This document shows positions 22,970 to 32,156 of a stretch of 46,416 nt of DNA, piece by piece. The notes beneath the pieces were generated by a model, which had not been told where the DNA came from, made no database searches, and was given only the letters and a program-made list of their open reading frames with translations. Every line of letters starts with the position of its first letter. Position 1 is the first letter of the stretch. The DNA is from a virus. The DNA lies in the IMG/VR virus record IMGVR_UViG_3300044675_004667, positions 1-46,416 of that record; one strand, given 5' to 3'. The position numbers and the translations under genes were made by a program.

Positions 22970-25420
22970 TTATCCCAAATCGCTACATTTATAGTTATTG
23001 TCAAAAGTAACTAACGGTATTAAACTTGGTGCAGGCAACGGAACAGGCATTAAAATTTCGTGTCTTATTGTGTGCGGCCCTGTGCCTGGGTCAAAGTCAG
23101 CATCAACTATAAACCTATAAAAAGCTGTTCCAATTGTTTCGTTAATCTTTATTGCTGTTACAATATTGCCCGCGTAACTTAAAACGCCTACGGGGCTATT
23201 TGCATTATCTACAAAGTTATTTTGAACAATAGTTAAACCGCCTACATAATTTGGATGTGCTAATATTTCAGCTATTACAGCCGTTGGGTTTCCTGTAATA
23301 GTCCACAAAGGTAATACGCCAACAGTTCTATAAGTCGATGTACTTGTAAGCGCAACTAAACCGATAGGGCAATAATCAGGAACCTGCTGATATGCAATAC
23401 CTGTAACCCAATAACGCTGCCCTTGTGTTAATTGTTGGCAGTTTATTCTAAATTGTGCAAAATCATCAAAACCAAATGAAGCATCGACATCGTCAAGTTT
23501 TGCACTAACTAACTGTTGCATTTGCACTACAACAGGCTGCCAGCTTGATTCTTCTTCAATGGCATTATTATTCGTATCGCCCGTTTCGCTTGCAGGGTAA
23601 ATAGTAGCTATAAAGTTAATAGAACCTGTGAAGGCTGGGTCTTTTTCTACTTCTGCTATTATTTGGTCGGCATCGCAAATATCAATTATTTCGGTTTTAA
23701 TGCCTACAATATAATCTTCTAAATCGTAGAATCTAATGTTTAATAATTTTGGCGTTATTGCATCATTTTCAAAAACATCGACATCTAATTTTTGCACATA
23801 ATCTATTTGTGTAAATTGGGTTATGCCATTTGTCGAAGTCGGCTGATTTAAACTAATAGTCCATGTTATCTCTGTCGATGTGCCTGCATATTCTTCAGCT
23901 ATTCTATAGATACAATCTAAAACTAAATCGGTTGCATCATTAGTTATTATTGTCATATCAGCCGTTGTAATTGGCGGTGCTGCAGGTATTAAACCTTGCA
24001 CTTGGTTAACAACGCCTGGCACGTTTGTAAGTTTGCAGATAATGCCTGCTAAACTTCCATCAAAAGTACCTACCAAACCAATAGCATTTAAAGCTGTTAC
24101 GTAGCTTGCTTTGTCAATTGATAAACGGGCCTTAATACGTTGATGTGGTGCAATAGTTAAATTATTGCCGCTGTATTGTGTGTTATATGTACTTAAAAAA
24201 CCTGTTAATATTGGTATTGCAGGCGCTGTATAAGTAGCAACTAATAACGGGCTTAGATGCGAAGTTACATATTCAGGATTTGCGCTGTCATGAATATTTA
24301 CCACTATATAATATTGACCGTTTATTTGTAGCTGTGAACCATCAATAGTGAATTGAACTTCTATATCGTCAGGATTTGGTACATCTTCAAACCAATCCGA
24401 AGGCGAATAAATAGCGCCGTTTAGTTGACCGCTGCCCGGTGTTGCCTGTGGTATTAAAGCATCAGATAATTGTAAGTCAGTAACAAAGTCTGTATTGTTT
24501 ACAACCGTATCAACCCTAAAAAGCAAAACGCGAATATCACTAATAGCAGGATTTGCAACTGAACCGTTAAATGCTTCGCCCCTTAATAATATCCTAACTG
24601 TATTATCCTCACCTACTGCCAACTGATTATTCGTAACTGTAAAAATAGCGTTTGGTATTGTTGATGTATTAGGCTGTGCTGCTGTTGCTGTTGCATTGGT
24701 AAGTAGTGGCAAACTTGCAGCCGTTTGTGATGCTGAACTAATTTCAAGTGTGTTAATATATCGCATCAATAAGCTATACCCTAAATAGTCGGAATTGTAC
24801 CAACGGGCTTGAACAGGTATATTTGCAAATCTTGCACCTACGGGTGTAGTTACAACCATGTCAAAACCCGATGAATCAAAAACTTTACAGCCTAAACTTA
24901 AATTTTTGGTTTGGTTGTAAACTATTTGACCGATATTATTAAGTAAACCCGTAGCGCTTGACGCTAAAAATCTATTGATATTTGAATTAGATGAATTACC
25001 AAATATAAAATTAGTAGTATCATTTGTAACGTAAAATTCAAAAACTACTGTAGCCTCATCATGTGGTGCAGTATTCTTTGACATTTCACAATAGATATTT
25101 TGCAGCGGCGGTATAGGAACGTTTAAAACAGCCTGTTGTGGCGTTGTGCTTAATGGGTTTAATGTTTCATAGCCAAAATCTAAAGCGTTTAAAGGATTTG
25201 ATAAAACATAAAGCCCCGGGTTAAATCTTAGTTGTTTATTTAAAAAGCTATTAGCGCCCGAACTGTTAATAATAAACGTTAGTCGAACTTTTATGCCTAT
25301 TGCTAAGCCTTCAACAGGCACCGCTGGAATTGTAGCAGCCGTAAACGTTGCAATGTTATATAAAACAGTACCGCTGCTATCAATGCAATCTAATTGTATA
25401 TTATCGTAAGTATAAGCCAT
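22970..25420 (-). CDS. large tail-tip/baseplate structural protein (816 aa)
   Basis: An 816-residue beta-rich protein, low in Lys and Arg and rich in Asn, Thr, Ile and Val. Segments such as VEVQFTIDGSQLQINGQYYI-like strands, LRFNPGLYVLSNPLN and SSWQPVVVQMQQLVSAKLDD suggest repeated Ig- or fibronectin-like modules. The stop and start codons abut the neighbours. Placed after the putative hub protein, it is likely a central tail fibre or baseplate component. No enzymatic motif seen. Confidence 0.6.
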   Translation of the reverse strand: MAYTYDNIQLDCIDSSGTVLYNIATFTAATIPAVPVEGLAIGIKVRLTFIINSSGANSFLNKQLRFNPGLYVLSNPLNALDFGYETLNPLSTTPQQAVLNVPIPPLQNIYCEMSKNTAPHDEATVVFEFYVTNDTTNFIFGNSSNSNINRFLASSATGLLNNIGQIVYNQTKNLSLGCKVFDSSGFDMVVTTPVGARFANIPVQARWYNSDYLGYSLLMRYINTLEISSASQTAASLPLLTNATATAAQPNTSTIPNAIFTVTNNQLAVGEDNTVRILLRGEAFNGSVANPAISDIRVLLFRVDTVVNNTDFVTDLQLSDALIPQATPGSGQLNGAIYSPSDWFEDVPNPDDIEVQFTIDGSQLQINGQYYIVVNIHDSANPEYVTSHLSPLLVATYTAPAIPILTGFLSTYNTQYSGNNLTIAPHQRIKARLSIDKASYVTALNAIGLVGTFDGSLAGIICKLTNVPGVVNQVQGLIPAAPPITTADMTIITNDATDLVLDCIYRIAEEYAGTSTEITWTISLNQPTSTNGITQFTQIDYVQKLDVDVFENDAITPKLLNIRFYDLEDYIVGIKTEIIDICDADQIIAEVEKDPAFTGSINFIATIYPASETGDTNNNAIEEESSWQPVVVQMQQLVSAKLDDVDASFGFDDFAQFRINCQQLTQGQRYWVTGIAYQQVPDYCPIGLVALTSTSTYRTVGVLPLWTITGNPTAVIAEILAHPNYVGGLTIVQNNFVDNANSPVGVLSYAGNIVTAIKINETIGTAFYRFIVDADFDPGTGPHTIRHEILMPVPLPAPSLIPLVTFDNNYKCSDLG

Positions 25421-27096
25421 TAAATTAAACCTTGTATAGTTAATGAATTATTATTTGTATCGTAAGTTATTTCTGTTATTTGTACTTGACCCTGCGAAGT
25501 TGTAACGTATTTGTCAATGTCTAAAGTAGTAAGTAGGTCGCAGTCAGCACTTACAGAAATTGTAACTTTGCGCGTTTTAACAGATGTGAGGCGCGGGTCA
25601 TCAATAAAGAATAGTTTTTGGTAGGCGGTGTCGTAACTTTGACCGCTTGCATCGACTAAAGGATTTTCACGAATATGCCATTTATAGTTATAAACACGCA
25701 AACCAGCTGCATCTAAAAACAAATCAGGTCTTGCATAACCTCTTTGAAAATTTGATAAACTTGTATTTTGGTCAATTACTGAATTTAAATTTATAAGTTT
25801 TGGATATGCAGCTGTTCCCTTTTCAATAAACATTGCAAATCTATTTTCAGCATCCTGAATAAAAGCATAATAAATAAAATAGATAAACTTATCAATAGGA
25901 TTAACATCAGGTCTATTAGCATCATATCTAAATTGAGCCGCGCCATATTGTAATTTTTTTGTAAATAATCCTGTTTGTTGTGGGTTATTAGTAGGATTCC
26001 AATCTATTACGCGGTCAGTCCAACTTTTAGCGACTTCATCCCCACTATTATCAACACCATCTTTTGAATATTCATATTCGGCATAACTTGCAGGCCTTTC
26101 AGCCAATGATTCATAGCAAATAGATAGTAATTGATTTTCTGCTAAATTATCAGTATCAAACCATTGCACACCTGAAAAATAATCTTTGCGCTCAATCTGT
26201 AAAACACCATTTACAACACGCCATTCTATATTAAATTGCTTAAGTTGGTCTAAAAATTGAATGCCGTTTAAGTTTGGTTTATTATCATTATAAGCTGCTA
26301 ATCCTTGCGATTGCGTAATTGTTGCTCTTACCCCCGGCACAAAACCAATATCCATTCTTACTGTATTATGATAATAACCGCCGACATCAAATAAACTTGA
26401 CTGATAACCGATATTACATAGCTTACAAAGGTTTTTAAATTGACTATCTAAATAAGGGGTTAAATGTCTAAATCCACAACCTACAATAAAATTCTGTAAG
26501 TTTTGAAATAAATTTTGGTCAACTATAAGTGAAAACAATGCAATAATTGGCGCTAATGATATTTGAATAAAAGAACCTATAATCATTATAGCTTCTTGTG
26601 TTCCACTTGGTTTTGGGTCATTACAATAATATGTAAACGGGGCTACTCTAAACTCATCAAAACCTCTTGTTATATAATTACCATTCTTATCTTGATTATC
26701 CCACGGAAAATGATTTTTCAAACACCTTATCGCTTCAGCATCGACACTATTATCAACTACTGTTACTTGCGCCTCGCATGTCGGGAACGTACACCAGCGT
26801 ACAGAACCGCCTTCAATTTTGCCAGTAAATAATAACCTATCTGAGCCATCGGGATTAGTGCAGCATGTATCGTAAATCAATACTTGTATAGCTGCTATAT
26901 TTGGATTTGGCGCGTTAATTATTTGCTGTTTGACATATTCGTAGGTATCGCCTACTACTGTTAATTCAGGGGCAAAACTGAACGCTGATTCGCCTGCTTC
27001 ATCTTTGCGGCGAAATACAAAACTTGCCGATTCAGTACCGTTGAAGTTGTCAAGGTCTTGAGGTATGCCATCAAAAAATATTAGTAAGCCGTTCAT
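25420..27096 (-). CDS. tail-tip hub-like protein (558 aa)
   Basis: Starts MNGLLIFFDGIPQDLDNFNG. The N-terminal part (RLLFTGKIEGGSVRW, CEAQVTVVDNSVDAEAIRC) and the middle (FLDQLKQFNIEWRVVNGVLQ, IERKDYF) resemble hub/gpD-like tail proteins, in which a barrel is followed by a field-reader loop. The C-terminus (VTISVSADCDLLTTLDIDKY...ITEITYD) again looks like a hub barrel. It follows tape measure and spanin-like genes, the expected place for the distal tail protein or hub. Assignment is tentative. Confidence 0.55.
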   Translation of the reverse strand: MNGLLIFFDGIPQDLDNFNGTESASFVFRRKDEAGESAFSFAPELTVVGDTYEYVKQQIINAPNPNIAAIQVLIYDTCCTNPDGSDRLLFTGKIEGGSVRWCTFPTCEAQVTVVDNSVDAEAIRCLKNHFPWDNQDKNGNYITRGFDEFRVAPFTYYCNDPKPSGTQEAIMIIGSFIQISLAPIIALFSLIVDQNLFQNLQNFIVGCGFRHLTPYLDSQFKNLCKLCNIGYQSSLFDVGGYYHNTVRMDIGFVPGVRATITQSQGLAAYNDNKPNLNGIQFLDQLKQFNIEWRVVNGVLQIERKDYFSGVQWFDTDNLAENQLLSICYESLAERPASYAEYEYSKDGVDNSGDEVAKSWTDRVIDWNPTNNPQQTGLFTKKLQYGAAQFRYDANRPDVNPIDKFIYFIYYAFIQDAENRFAMFIEKGTAAYPKLINLNSVIDQNTSLSNFQRGYARPDLFLDAAGLRVYNYKWHIRENPLVDASGQSYDTAYQKLFFIDDPRLTSVKTRKVTISVSADCDLLTTLDIDKYVTTSQGQVQITEITYDTNNNSLTIQGLI

Positions 27097-27551
27097 TTAA
27101 ATATTGAATATGTTAACGCGCCCAAAGATACACTAATAAAAGCGTAAGTTGTTATTTTCCACATCTTTTTAGAACGTTTTTCTTTTTTGATTTGCTTTGC
27201 ATAGTCATTACATATTACATTGCCGCGTTCATAACTTGCAATCATAGCGTCTTTTAATTTTAGCATGTCTGTTTGCATATTATGTTGTACTTTCATGGCT
27301 GATATAACCATTTCTGCATTATATAATATACTGTCGCATCTATCTATTTTATCAATAGCTTCTTTGTGCGCTACCTTAAATATTTCTAAGCTATCAAAAC
27401 GTGCGGCTATAAATTCAGCATAGTCACGGCTAATTAAAAAACCATTATCGACCTTTGTAATCTGACACGAGGCGACTAATGAGCAAAGTGTCAGAAACAT
27501 TATTGTAATTAACAATCGGTACTTTAATAATCTTAATTCGGGATAAATCAT
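27093..27551 (-). CDS. lipoprotein with C-terminal TM, spanin-like partner (152 aa)
   Basis: An N-terminal hydrophobic signal ends in LVASC, a lipobox that would place the lipidated Cys near residue 29. A helical, coiled-coil-like region (35-125) follows, then a basic KKEKRSKK and a C-terminal hydrophobic helix (132-150). Its first 107 bases overlap the C-terminal part of the TM-coiled-coil gene in another frame, the arrangement known from Rz/Rz1 spanins. The extra C-terminal TM is unusual for an outer-membrane spanin. Confidence 0.55.
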   Translation of the reverse strand: MIYPELRLLKYRLLITIMFLTLCSLVASCQITKVDNGFLISRDYAEFIAARFDSLEIFKVAHKEAIDKIDRCDSILYNAEMVISAMKVQHNMQTDMLKLKDAMIASYERGNVICNDYAKQIKKEKRSKKMWKITTYAFISVSLGALTYSIFK

Positions 27552-27774
27552 ATCTAAAGTGTTTTATTTGTTTGTCTAATGCTAATTGCATAGTGTCTAT
27601 ATGCGCCTGAAGGCTGTCCGATTTTGTCGCAAATTTAGCATATATTTGCGACAAACTGTCACGGGTTTGCTGTTCGTTTTGTTGTATTTGTTTTTGCATC
27701 TTGTTACTGTTATCAATTGTAATGTATAGCAATACAGATACTAAAACTATAATAATAGCTATTAAGTATTTCAT
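27445..27774 (-). CDS. TM-anchored coiled-coil protein, i-spanin-like (109 aa)
   Basis: One membrane helix (residues 2-20), then a charged coiled coil (KMQKQIQQNEQQTRDSLSQI... SLQAHIDTMQLALDKQ), so an N-in, periplasm-out topology like Rz. The 3' part overlaps the lipoprotein gene out of frame, as in spanin pairs that fuse inner and outer membranes in Gram-negative hosts. It starts by ATGA overlap with the tiny gene upstream. Spanin function is inferred from topology and gene overlap. Confidence 0.55.
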   Translation of the reverse strand: MKYLIAIIIVLVSVLLYITIDNSNKMQKQIQQNEQQTRDSLSQIYAKFATKSDSLQAHIDTMQLALDKQIKHFRYDLSRIKIIKVPIVNYNNVSDTLLISRLVSDYKGR

Positions 27775-27896
27775 TTCTTAACCGTATTTAAAGCGATTGC
27801 AACCGCTTGTTCTTGTGGGTAGCCTTCAGCAACTAACTGCTTAATAACTTTTGAAATACATTTGTTATCGCCTGGGATACATTTTTTGATTGGCAT
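27771..27896 (-). CDS. small conserved Cys-containing phage protein (41 aa)
   Basis: A minus-strand frame starting MPIKKCIPGDNKC and ending EGYPQEQAVAIALNTVKK. Both the MPIKKC opening and the EGYPQEQAVAIA helix recur in very small phage proteins. It sits between the tape measure stop and the spanin-like pair and overlaps the latter by four bases (ATGA). Two cysteines may bind a metal. Function unknown. Confidence 0.6.
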   Translation of the reverse strand: MPIKKCIPGDNKCISKVIKQLVAEGYPQEQAVAIALNTVKK

Positions 27897-27931
27897 AATT
27901 CATAATGTTTAAATGTTTATACAAAAGCATG

Positions 27932-30625
27932 TTATTTTGACCAATTACGCGAAAAGTTTTTGCGCGCTTGTCTTTGTTCAACAATTTTAAATATACCGTT
28001 TGCATTTGCGCTAACTGTTGTCCGCGGCATGTATTTAGGCAAATCAGTCAGCACCGCTTCAATACGTTCTAATCTATTTTCCATGCCGCCGTAAGTTTGG
28101 GCTACATTTACAAAGATAGACTTTTGTCCTAATTCAGAACTAAGTGAAACGTTATCGCCAAATGCACCTAAAGCGTTTTTAATACCGCCTTGTTGGTATG
28201 CCTTTGCAAAAGTATTTAGCACATCCGCTGGTATTCTGTTATTGTGTACAGCGCTAAGTACATCCCAATATTTATTGTTTGTATCGGTTGTTATAACGCG
28301 TTCCCCTTCATTTAGCATTGCAGGGATTGTGTCACGGCCTGCTTTATTGTTTCCACGTTCTAAGTATTCAACACCATGAAAAAACGCGTTTCCTGCAGCC
28401 ACACGCGCTTGAGCTAAACCTGCAATAAGTGACGCAAGTGTAAGGGCTATTGTAATTGGTGCAGCCGCTCCACCTTCAGCCGCCGCCTTTGAAATTGCTA
28501 TCGCTGCATTTATTGCCAACTGTACAGATGCTAAATTCTTTTCACGTTCAACAGCACGCGCACGTTCAGCTTCAAGTTTTTCTAAACGTTCTTTTTCAAT
28601 TTCTAATTGCCTTGCGTTGTAATTTTCACTATTAGAACGTATTTCATCCAATGCCGATTTGCTTTTATCTATTGCCTTGTCAAGCCCTGCAATATATGCC
28701 TGCACTTGCGCGTTAAGAACATTGAACACATTATCGGAAACGCCTTGGATAAGTTGTGCCGATTGGTCTATAAGTTCTTTTTGCTTGTCAAGCATTGCCT
28801 TATCATCTTCTTCTTTTTGCTTTTGTTCAGCTTTAGTGCGGTCGGCATTTTGCTTTGCGCCATCGGTATTGATTTTGTTTAGTTCAATGACTTGCAATTT
28901 AGCCTGTTCAATCTGTTTGTTTAATTCGGCTTCGGCTGCTTTATCATTTGAATTTGTAGCTACTAACTTTAAAGATTCTAATAGCTTAATCCTATCATTT
29001 AGAATTTGAATATTAGCCTTCTTTTCAAGTTCTTTTCGTGCATTATTATAGTCTTCATCAATATCTTCAAAAGCCTTTGCAAGTTGTTCTTGGTCAGTTA
29101 TATTTTTAGCTGCATATAATAATTTATCATTTCGTTCTGTTTCAAGTTCAGCTAATTGTTTAGCTAACTTAGCTTCATTATTATTATCATAAATATCTAA
29201 TTCAGCCTTTAAAGAATCATTTAATTCTTTTAGCTTTTGAATCAAATCTTCTTTTGTTGGACCAATTATAGAATCTTTATTTTTGTCCTTTTTTTCTTTT
29301 AAACTTTCATAGTATTTATCGAACAGCTTTTCTCTTTCTTCTAAGCCTTCCAATTGCATTATTCTAAGTTCTGTATCGTCAAGTTCTAATTCTTTTGCAT
29401 ACTTTTGTCTTAAAATTAACAATTGGTCGATTAAATTAGCTTCAGCTTCTACGCGGTCAATGCTACCTTCTTCGGTTCTTAGTATTATTTCTCTTAATCT
29501 GTTTGTTTCATCTTCTATTGCTTTATTTGCAGCGTCAAGGTCTTTTTTACGTTGTTCTTTAATATTTCTGTCATTTAGTTCATTGATTTTATCTTGTGCC
29601 TCTTTTTCAATAGTTAAAATTTCTTGTGTTTGTAAATTCCAAGTTGCTACTTGTTCATCTGTTAATAATTGCCATTTTTTATAATAATCATTTGCGATTA
29701 AATCTTGGCCATTTGCCCTTAATTCTCTTTCTTTTTGTTGAGCTTCTTTAATTTGTATAGCAAATTCAATATCAGTTTTTTTACCTTGTAATATAATTGC
29801 TTTACGTTCATTTTCTAAATTATCTTGTATAGCTTTTACGCTATCACCTCTAAGTTTAATTGCAATTCTATTAGAACGTATTTGCAAATCTTCAATTCTA
29901 TTATAACGGTCTTGTTCTTCTTTAATAATTTGTGCGGAAGTTTCTTCATATACCTTTACTAATTCCCTTCTTTTCTTTTGTTCTTCATCTGTCAAACTTC
30001 CTCTTTGCGTTTCAATAGCGTTAAGCCTATTTAATTCCTCTTCTGCTACGCTCAAACGTTCTTGTAAAGTCAATGTGCTATCATTTAACTTTTCCATGTT
30101 TTCAGCACTTTTATCAGTAGTAGTAAAAAGATTACTAAAAAAATCTATAATAGGTCCTGCAAAACTCATAATTAAACCAAAAGGCAAAGCAGCTGATAAA
30201 GCCCTAAACGCAAATGTTAATGTCGAAGTGACGCGGCGCATTTGACCTATTGCACGGGTGCCAGCTAATAGGTTTTGTCCTAAACTTCTTTGCTGTGTTG
30301 CCGCTTGTCCTGTACTTACTGCTATCTGTTTATTTGTAGTGTCTAATTGTTTGCCAACTTGAACGCCTGCCTTTGATTCATTATTTAACTTATTTTGCGT
30401 ATTGACTAAAACGTTACGCTTCTGATTTAGCTGTTCAACGCCTTTAGCCTCAGTTCCTAAAACGTTAACTAAATTTGCTTGTGCTTCTTCAAGTTCATCG
30501 GCAACATCAACGCCTTGTTCCATAGCGCTGTTAAGTTGGTCGATACTTTGAATTGCTGAATTGATTTCAGTTTGAAACTGACTGCTATTAAATTCTAAAC
30601 TATAAACGTCTTTAATTTCTGCCAT
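27932..30625 (-). CDS. tape measure protein
   Basis: An 897-residue, Lys/Glu/Gln-rich coiled-coil protein, the longest gene here, which sets tail length. A hydrophobic pair of helices lies near residues 130-170 (ALSAALPFGLIMSFAGPIID), and a second hydrophobic region near 725-765 (AAPITIALTLASLIAGLAQA). The C-terminus holds the GRDTIPAMLNEGERVIT motif common to tape measures of this host group. The start codon overlaps the stop of the frameshifted chaperone extension (TAATG). Indicates a long-tailed (siphovirus) particle. Confidence 0.9.
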   Translation of the reverse strand: MAEIKDVYSLEFNSSQFQTEINSAIQSIDQLNSAMEQGVDVADELEEAQANLVNVLGTEAKGVEQLNQKRNVLVNTQNKLNNESKAGVQVGKQLDTTNKQIAVSTGQAATQQRSLGQNLLAGTRAIGQMRRVTSTLTFAFRALSAALPFGLIMSFAGPIIDFFSNLFTTTDKSAENMEKLNDSTLTLQERLSVAEEELNRLNAIETQRGSLTDEEQKKRRELVKVYEETSAQIIKEEQDRYNRIEDLQIRSNRIAIKLRGDSVKAIQDNLENERKAIILQGKKTDIEFAIQIKEAQQKERELRANGQDLIANDYYKKWQLLTDEQVATWNLQTQEILTIEKEAQDKINELNDRNIKEQRKKDLDAANKAIEDETNRLREIILRTEEGSIDRVEAEANLIDQLLILRQKYAKELELDDTELRIMQLEGLEEREKLFDKYYESLKEKKDKNKDSIIGPTKEDLIQKLKELNDSLKAELDIYDNNNEAKLAKQLAELETERNDKLLYAAKNITDQEQLAKAFEDIDEDYNNARKELEKKANIQILNDRIKLLESLKLVATNSNDKAAEAELNKQIEQAKLQVIELNKINTDGAKQNADRTKAEQKQKEEDDKAMLDKQKELIDQSAQLIQGVSDNVFNVLNAQVQAYIAGLDKAIDKSKSALDEIRSNSENYNARQLEIEKERLEKLEAERARAVEREKNLASVQLAINAAIAISKAAAEGGAAAPITIALTLASLIAGLAQARVAAGNAFFHGVEYLERGNNKAGRDTIPAMLNEGERVITTDTNNKYWDVLSAVHNNRIPADVLNTFAKAYQQGGIKNALGAFGDNVSLSSELGQKSIFVNVAQTYGGMENRLERIEAVLTDLPKYMPRTTVSANANGIFKIVEQRQARKNFSRNWSK

Positions 30626-30918
30626 TATTTTTTTATATTTTTTTGAGCTTGTTCAGCCCTATCATTATCTTTTAATATCTGTTCGAGTGCGCTGTAATAA
30701 TCACGAATAACCCAAAACCTAACATTCTGCATTGCCACAGGGTCGCCCTTTGTTATTATATAATCATTTTCACGGTTCTGTTCTTTTAGTTTTTGTATAG
30801 CGTGCTGAAATGTTTGCGGTTTTTTAATCGGTTTTACTTTTGGGTCTATCTTGTTTAGCCTTGGAAAATTTAAACGTTTGAAGCGCTCGAACCTTTCAAG
30901 ATTTGTTCTATACTGTTC
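30625..30918 (-). CDS. tail assembly chaperone extension (gpT-like), made by -1 frameshift
   Basis: An open frame of 97 codons lies in the -1 frame relative to the upstream chaperone and has no good start of its own. It begins EQYRTNLERFERFKRLNFPR and ends EQAQKNIKK, with the stop overlapping the tape-measure ATG by one base. The nine-T run at minus 30927-30919 followed by G contains the heptamer T TTT TTG at which tRNAs can slip back one base. The full product would be about 269 residues. This matches the conserved G/GT arrangement before tape measures. A homopolymer error that splits one gene is the main alternative. Confidence 0.75.
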   Translation of the reverse strand, partial: EQYRTNLERFERFKRLNFPRLNKIDPKVKPIKKPQTFQHAIQKLKEQNRENDYIITKGDPVAMQNVRFWVIRDYYSALEQILKDNDRAEQAQKNIKK

Positions 30919-31433
30919 AAAAAAAAAGCACGCAGTTCGTCATCATTTCTTATCGCATCCATTTTACGCTGTTGGGTTTCGCTATTTATTATGTACGGGT
31001 TTTCGTTATCAATATAGAAGAAATATAAACCAGCTTCAAGTAATAGGTCATCAATCTTAACGCTTTTAAGCCTATAAATAATATCATTCAATTGGTCTTT
31101 AGACTTAGTGTGAAATTCCTTTAACTTATCGCGTGTCATGTTTTGCCAGGGCATATCTTCAACCGTTTCTAAAATGCCTGATAGCTTTTCAACTACTTCA
31201 TTTTTATGAATACCGTAATCTATAGCGGTCATAGCTTCCTCAATCCTTTGCGCACGTTCACGTGTTAAATTTGCAGGGTTTTTCAAAATATAAAAGTTAT
31301 TGCCTGCCCTGTCAGTAAATACCCTTGTTAATTCAATACGCTGCTTTGTTGTTTCAGGAATGTAGGTTTTAAGCCACTTTTGAAAGTTCTTTTCATTCTG
31401 TTCTGCTCTGTTTCGCTTTCTGAATATCATGTG
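30870..31433 (-). CDS. tail assembly chaperone (gpG-like)
   Basis: I choose the ATG at 31433 (MIFRKRNRAEQNEKNFQKWL), since a -7 element covers the earlier in-frame ATG at 31451. The 187-residue protein is helical and basic. Near its end, at residues about 170-172, it contains the slippery T-run, after which normal decoding gives a short tail ending KGSSASNV. In siphoviruses gpG coats the tape measure during assembly and gpGT recruits tail tube subunits. Identity rests on position and the frameshift. Confidence 0.7.
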   Translation of the reverse strand, partial: HMIFRKRNRAEQNEKNFQKWLKTYIPETTKQRIELTRVFTDRAGNNFYILKNPANLTRERAQRIEEAMTAIDYGIHKNEVVEKLSGILETVEDMPWQNMTRDKLKEFHTKSKDQLNDIIYRLKSVKIDDLLLEAGLYFFYIDNENPYIINSETQQRKMDAIRNDDELRAFFLNSIEQILKGSSASNV

Positions 31434-31448
31434 TGTGTATTTTATATG

Positions 31449-31456
31449 CAAAGGTA
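31449..31456 (-). promoter_or_regulatory. -7 element, leftward, tail operon
   Basis: TACCTTTG on the minus strand fits TAnnTTTG; no clear -33 TTTG is present, but a T-rich stretch lies upstream. It is 16 bases before the start of the tail chaperone gene and would drive the tape-measure/tail operon. Confidence 0.5.
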
Positions 31457-31500
31457 ATTCAAAAAAACTTAAATAATTTTATAAAATTTTAATAAAAAGT

Positions 31501-31530
31501 TTTGGAATTTAGAAAATAGGTGTAACTTTG
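31501..31530 (+). promoter_or_regulatory. Bacteroidetes-type promoter, rightward
   Basis: TTTG (31501-31504) is followed after 18 bases by TAACTTTG (31523-31530), then TATCAAC. The GTATCA continuation matches the promoter at 2199-2229. It faces away from the tail promoter and would drive the small gene, the SPOR-like gene and the sigma factor. Confidence 0.7.
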
Positions 31531-31580
31531 TATCAACAAATAAGGGAACGGAATTATTTAAACTTCAAAAAATTAAGATT

Positions 31581-31775
31581 ATGACAACTGAAAATTTCAA
31601 AACAATCGCAACGCAAAAATTAAATACATTATCAACTATTGATTTAATTGCTGAATTAAAAAAACTATCAAATAATTTTTCAGCAGGTGCAGAAATGGTT
31701 TTTGATGTTTGTATGGACATTTTAATGAATAGACTTCCTGAAAATGAATTTATAGAATTATGCGATAGCTTATAA
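31581..31775 (+). CDS. small hypothetical protein (64 aa), module sister of the 2272 gene
   Basis: Starts MTTENFKTIATQKLNTLSTI, continuing LIAELKKLSNNFSAGAEMV. Helical, slightly acidic. It shares the MTT opening, an ACTTCAAAA-type leader, a TAnnTTTG promoter and a downstream AAGGTTT hairpin with the gene at 2272, though the protein bodies differ. It could be a small regulator of the operon that holds the sigma factor. No family recognised. Confidence 0.55.
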   Translation: MTTENFKTIATQKLNTLSTIDLIAELKKLSNNFSAGAEMVFDVCMDILMNRLPENEFIELCDSL

Positions 31776-31784
31776 AATCATCAA

Positions 31785-31818
31785 AGGTTTTCGGTCAACC
31801 TACAAAACCGAATCTTTA
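31785..31818 (+). terminator. hairpin with weak T-run, attenuator-like
   Basis: TTCGGT (31790-31795) pairs with ACCGAA (31807-31812), followed by TCTTTAAC. It aligns with the element at 2454-2487 (AAGGTTT, CGGT, ACC, AAACCG). The weak T-run suggests partial termination before the SPOR-like and sigma genes. Confidence 0.45.
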
Positions 31819-31838
31819 ACTTTTTAAAACTTAACACA

Positions 31839-32156
31839 ATGAAAACACTACTTTTTATTTTACTATTTAGCGCTACAGCTTATGCGCAAACAGACAATAT
31901 GTATTGCATCCAAATACTTAGCACAAAAACACCTGAATATGTTACAGCTGAACAGCTTAACATTATGCCATTTGATACAGTAATGTATGAACAGGCTGGC
32001 GATTATTACAGACTTATGATTGTTTACCCTACTAAGTTCGATGCTGAAATATCTTTGACTTCATGGCAGCGTGCTTATTCAGATGCTTTTATTTGCCAGC
32101 GTAATAATAAACAAGTTGCAAACCTTAGAAAATTTTACGTTAATGAAACGAATTGA
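31839..32156 (+). CDS. secreted SPOR-like protein (105 aa)
   Basis: A clear Sec signal peptide (MKTLLFILLFSATAYAQ, cut after AYA) precedes an 88-residue domain: MYCIQILSTKTP, AEQLNIMPFDTVMYEQAGDY, YRLMIVYPTKFDAEISLTSW. The order of strands with GDYYRLM-like and DAE positions resembles SPOR domains, which bind peptidoglycan stripped of stem peptides at division sites. It overlaps the sigma factor gene by 14 bases. A role in lysis timing or cell-envelope exclusion is speculation. Confidence 0.55.
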   Translation: MKTLLFILLFSATAYAQTDNMYCIQILSTKTPEYVTAEQLNIMPFDTVMYEQAGDYYRLMIVYPTKFDAEISLTSWQRAYSDAFICQRNNKQVANLRKFYVNETN

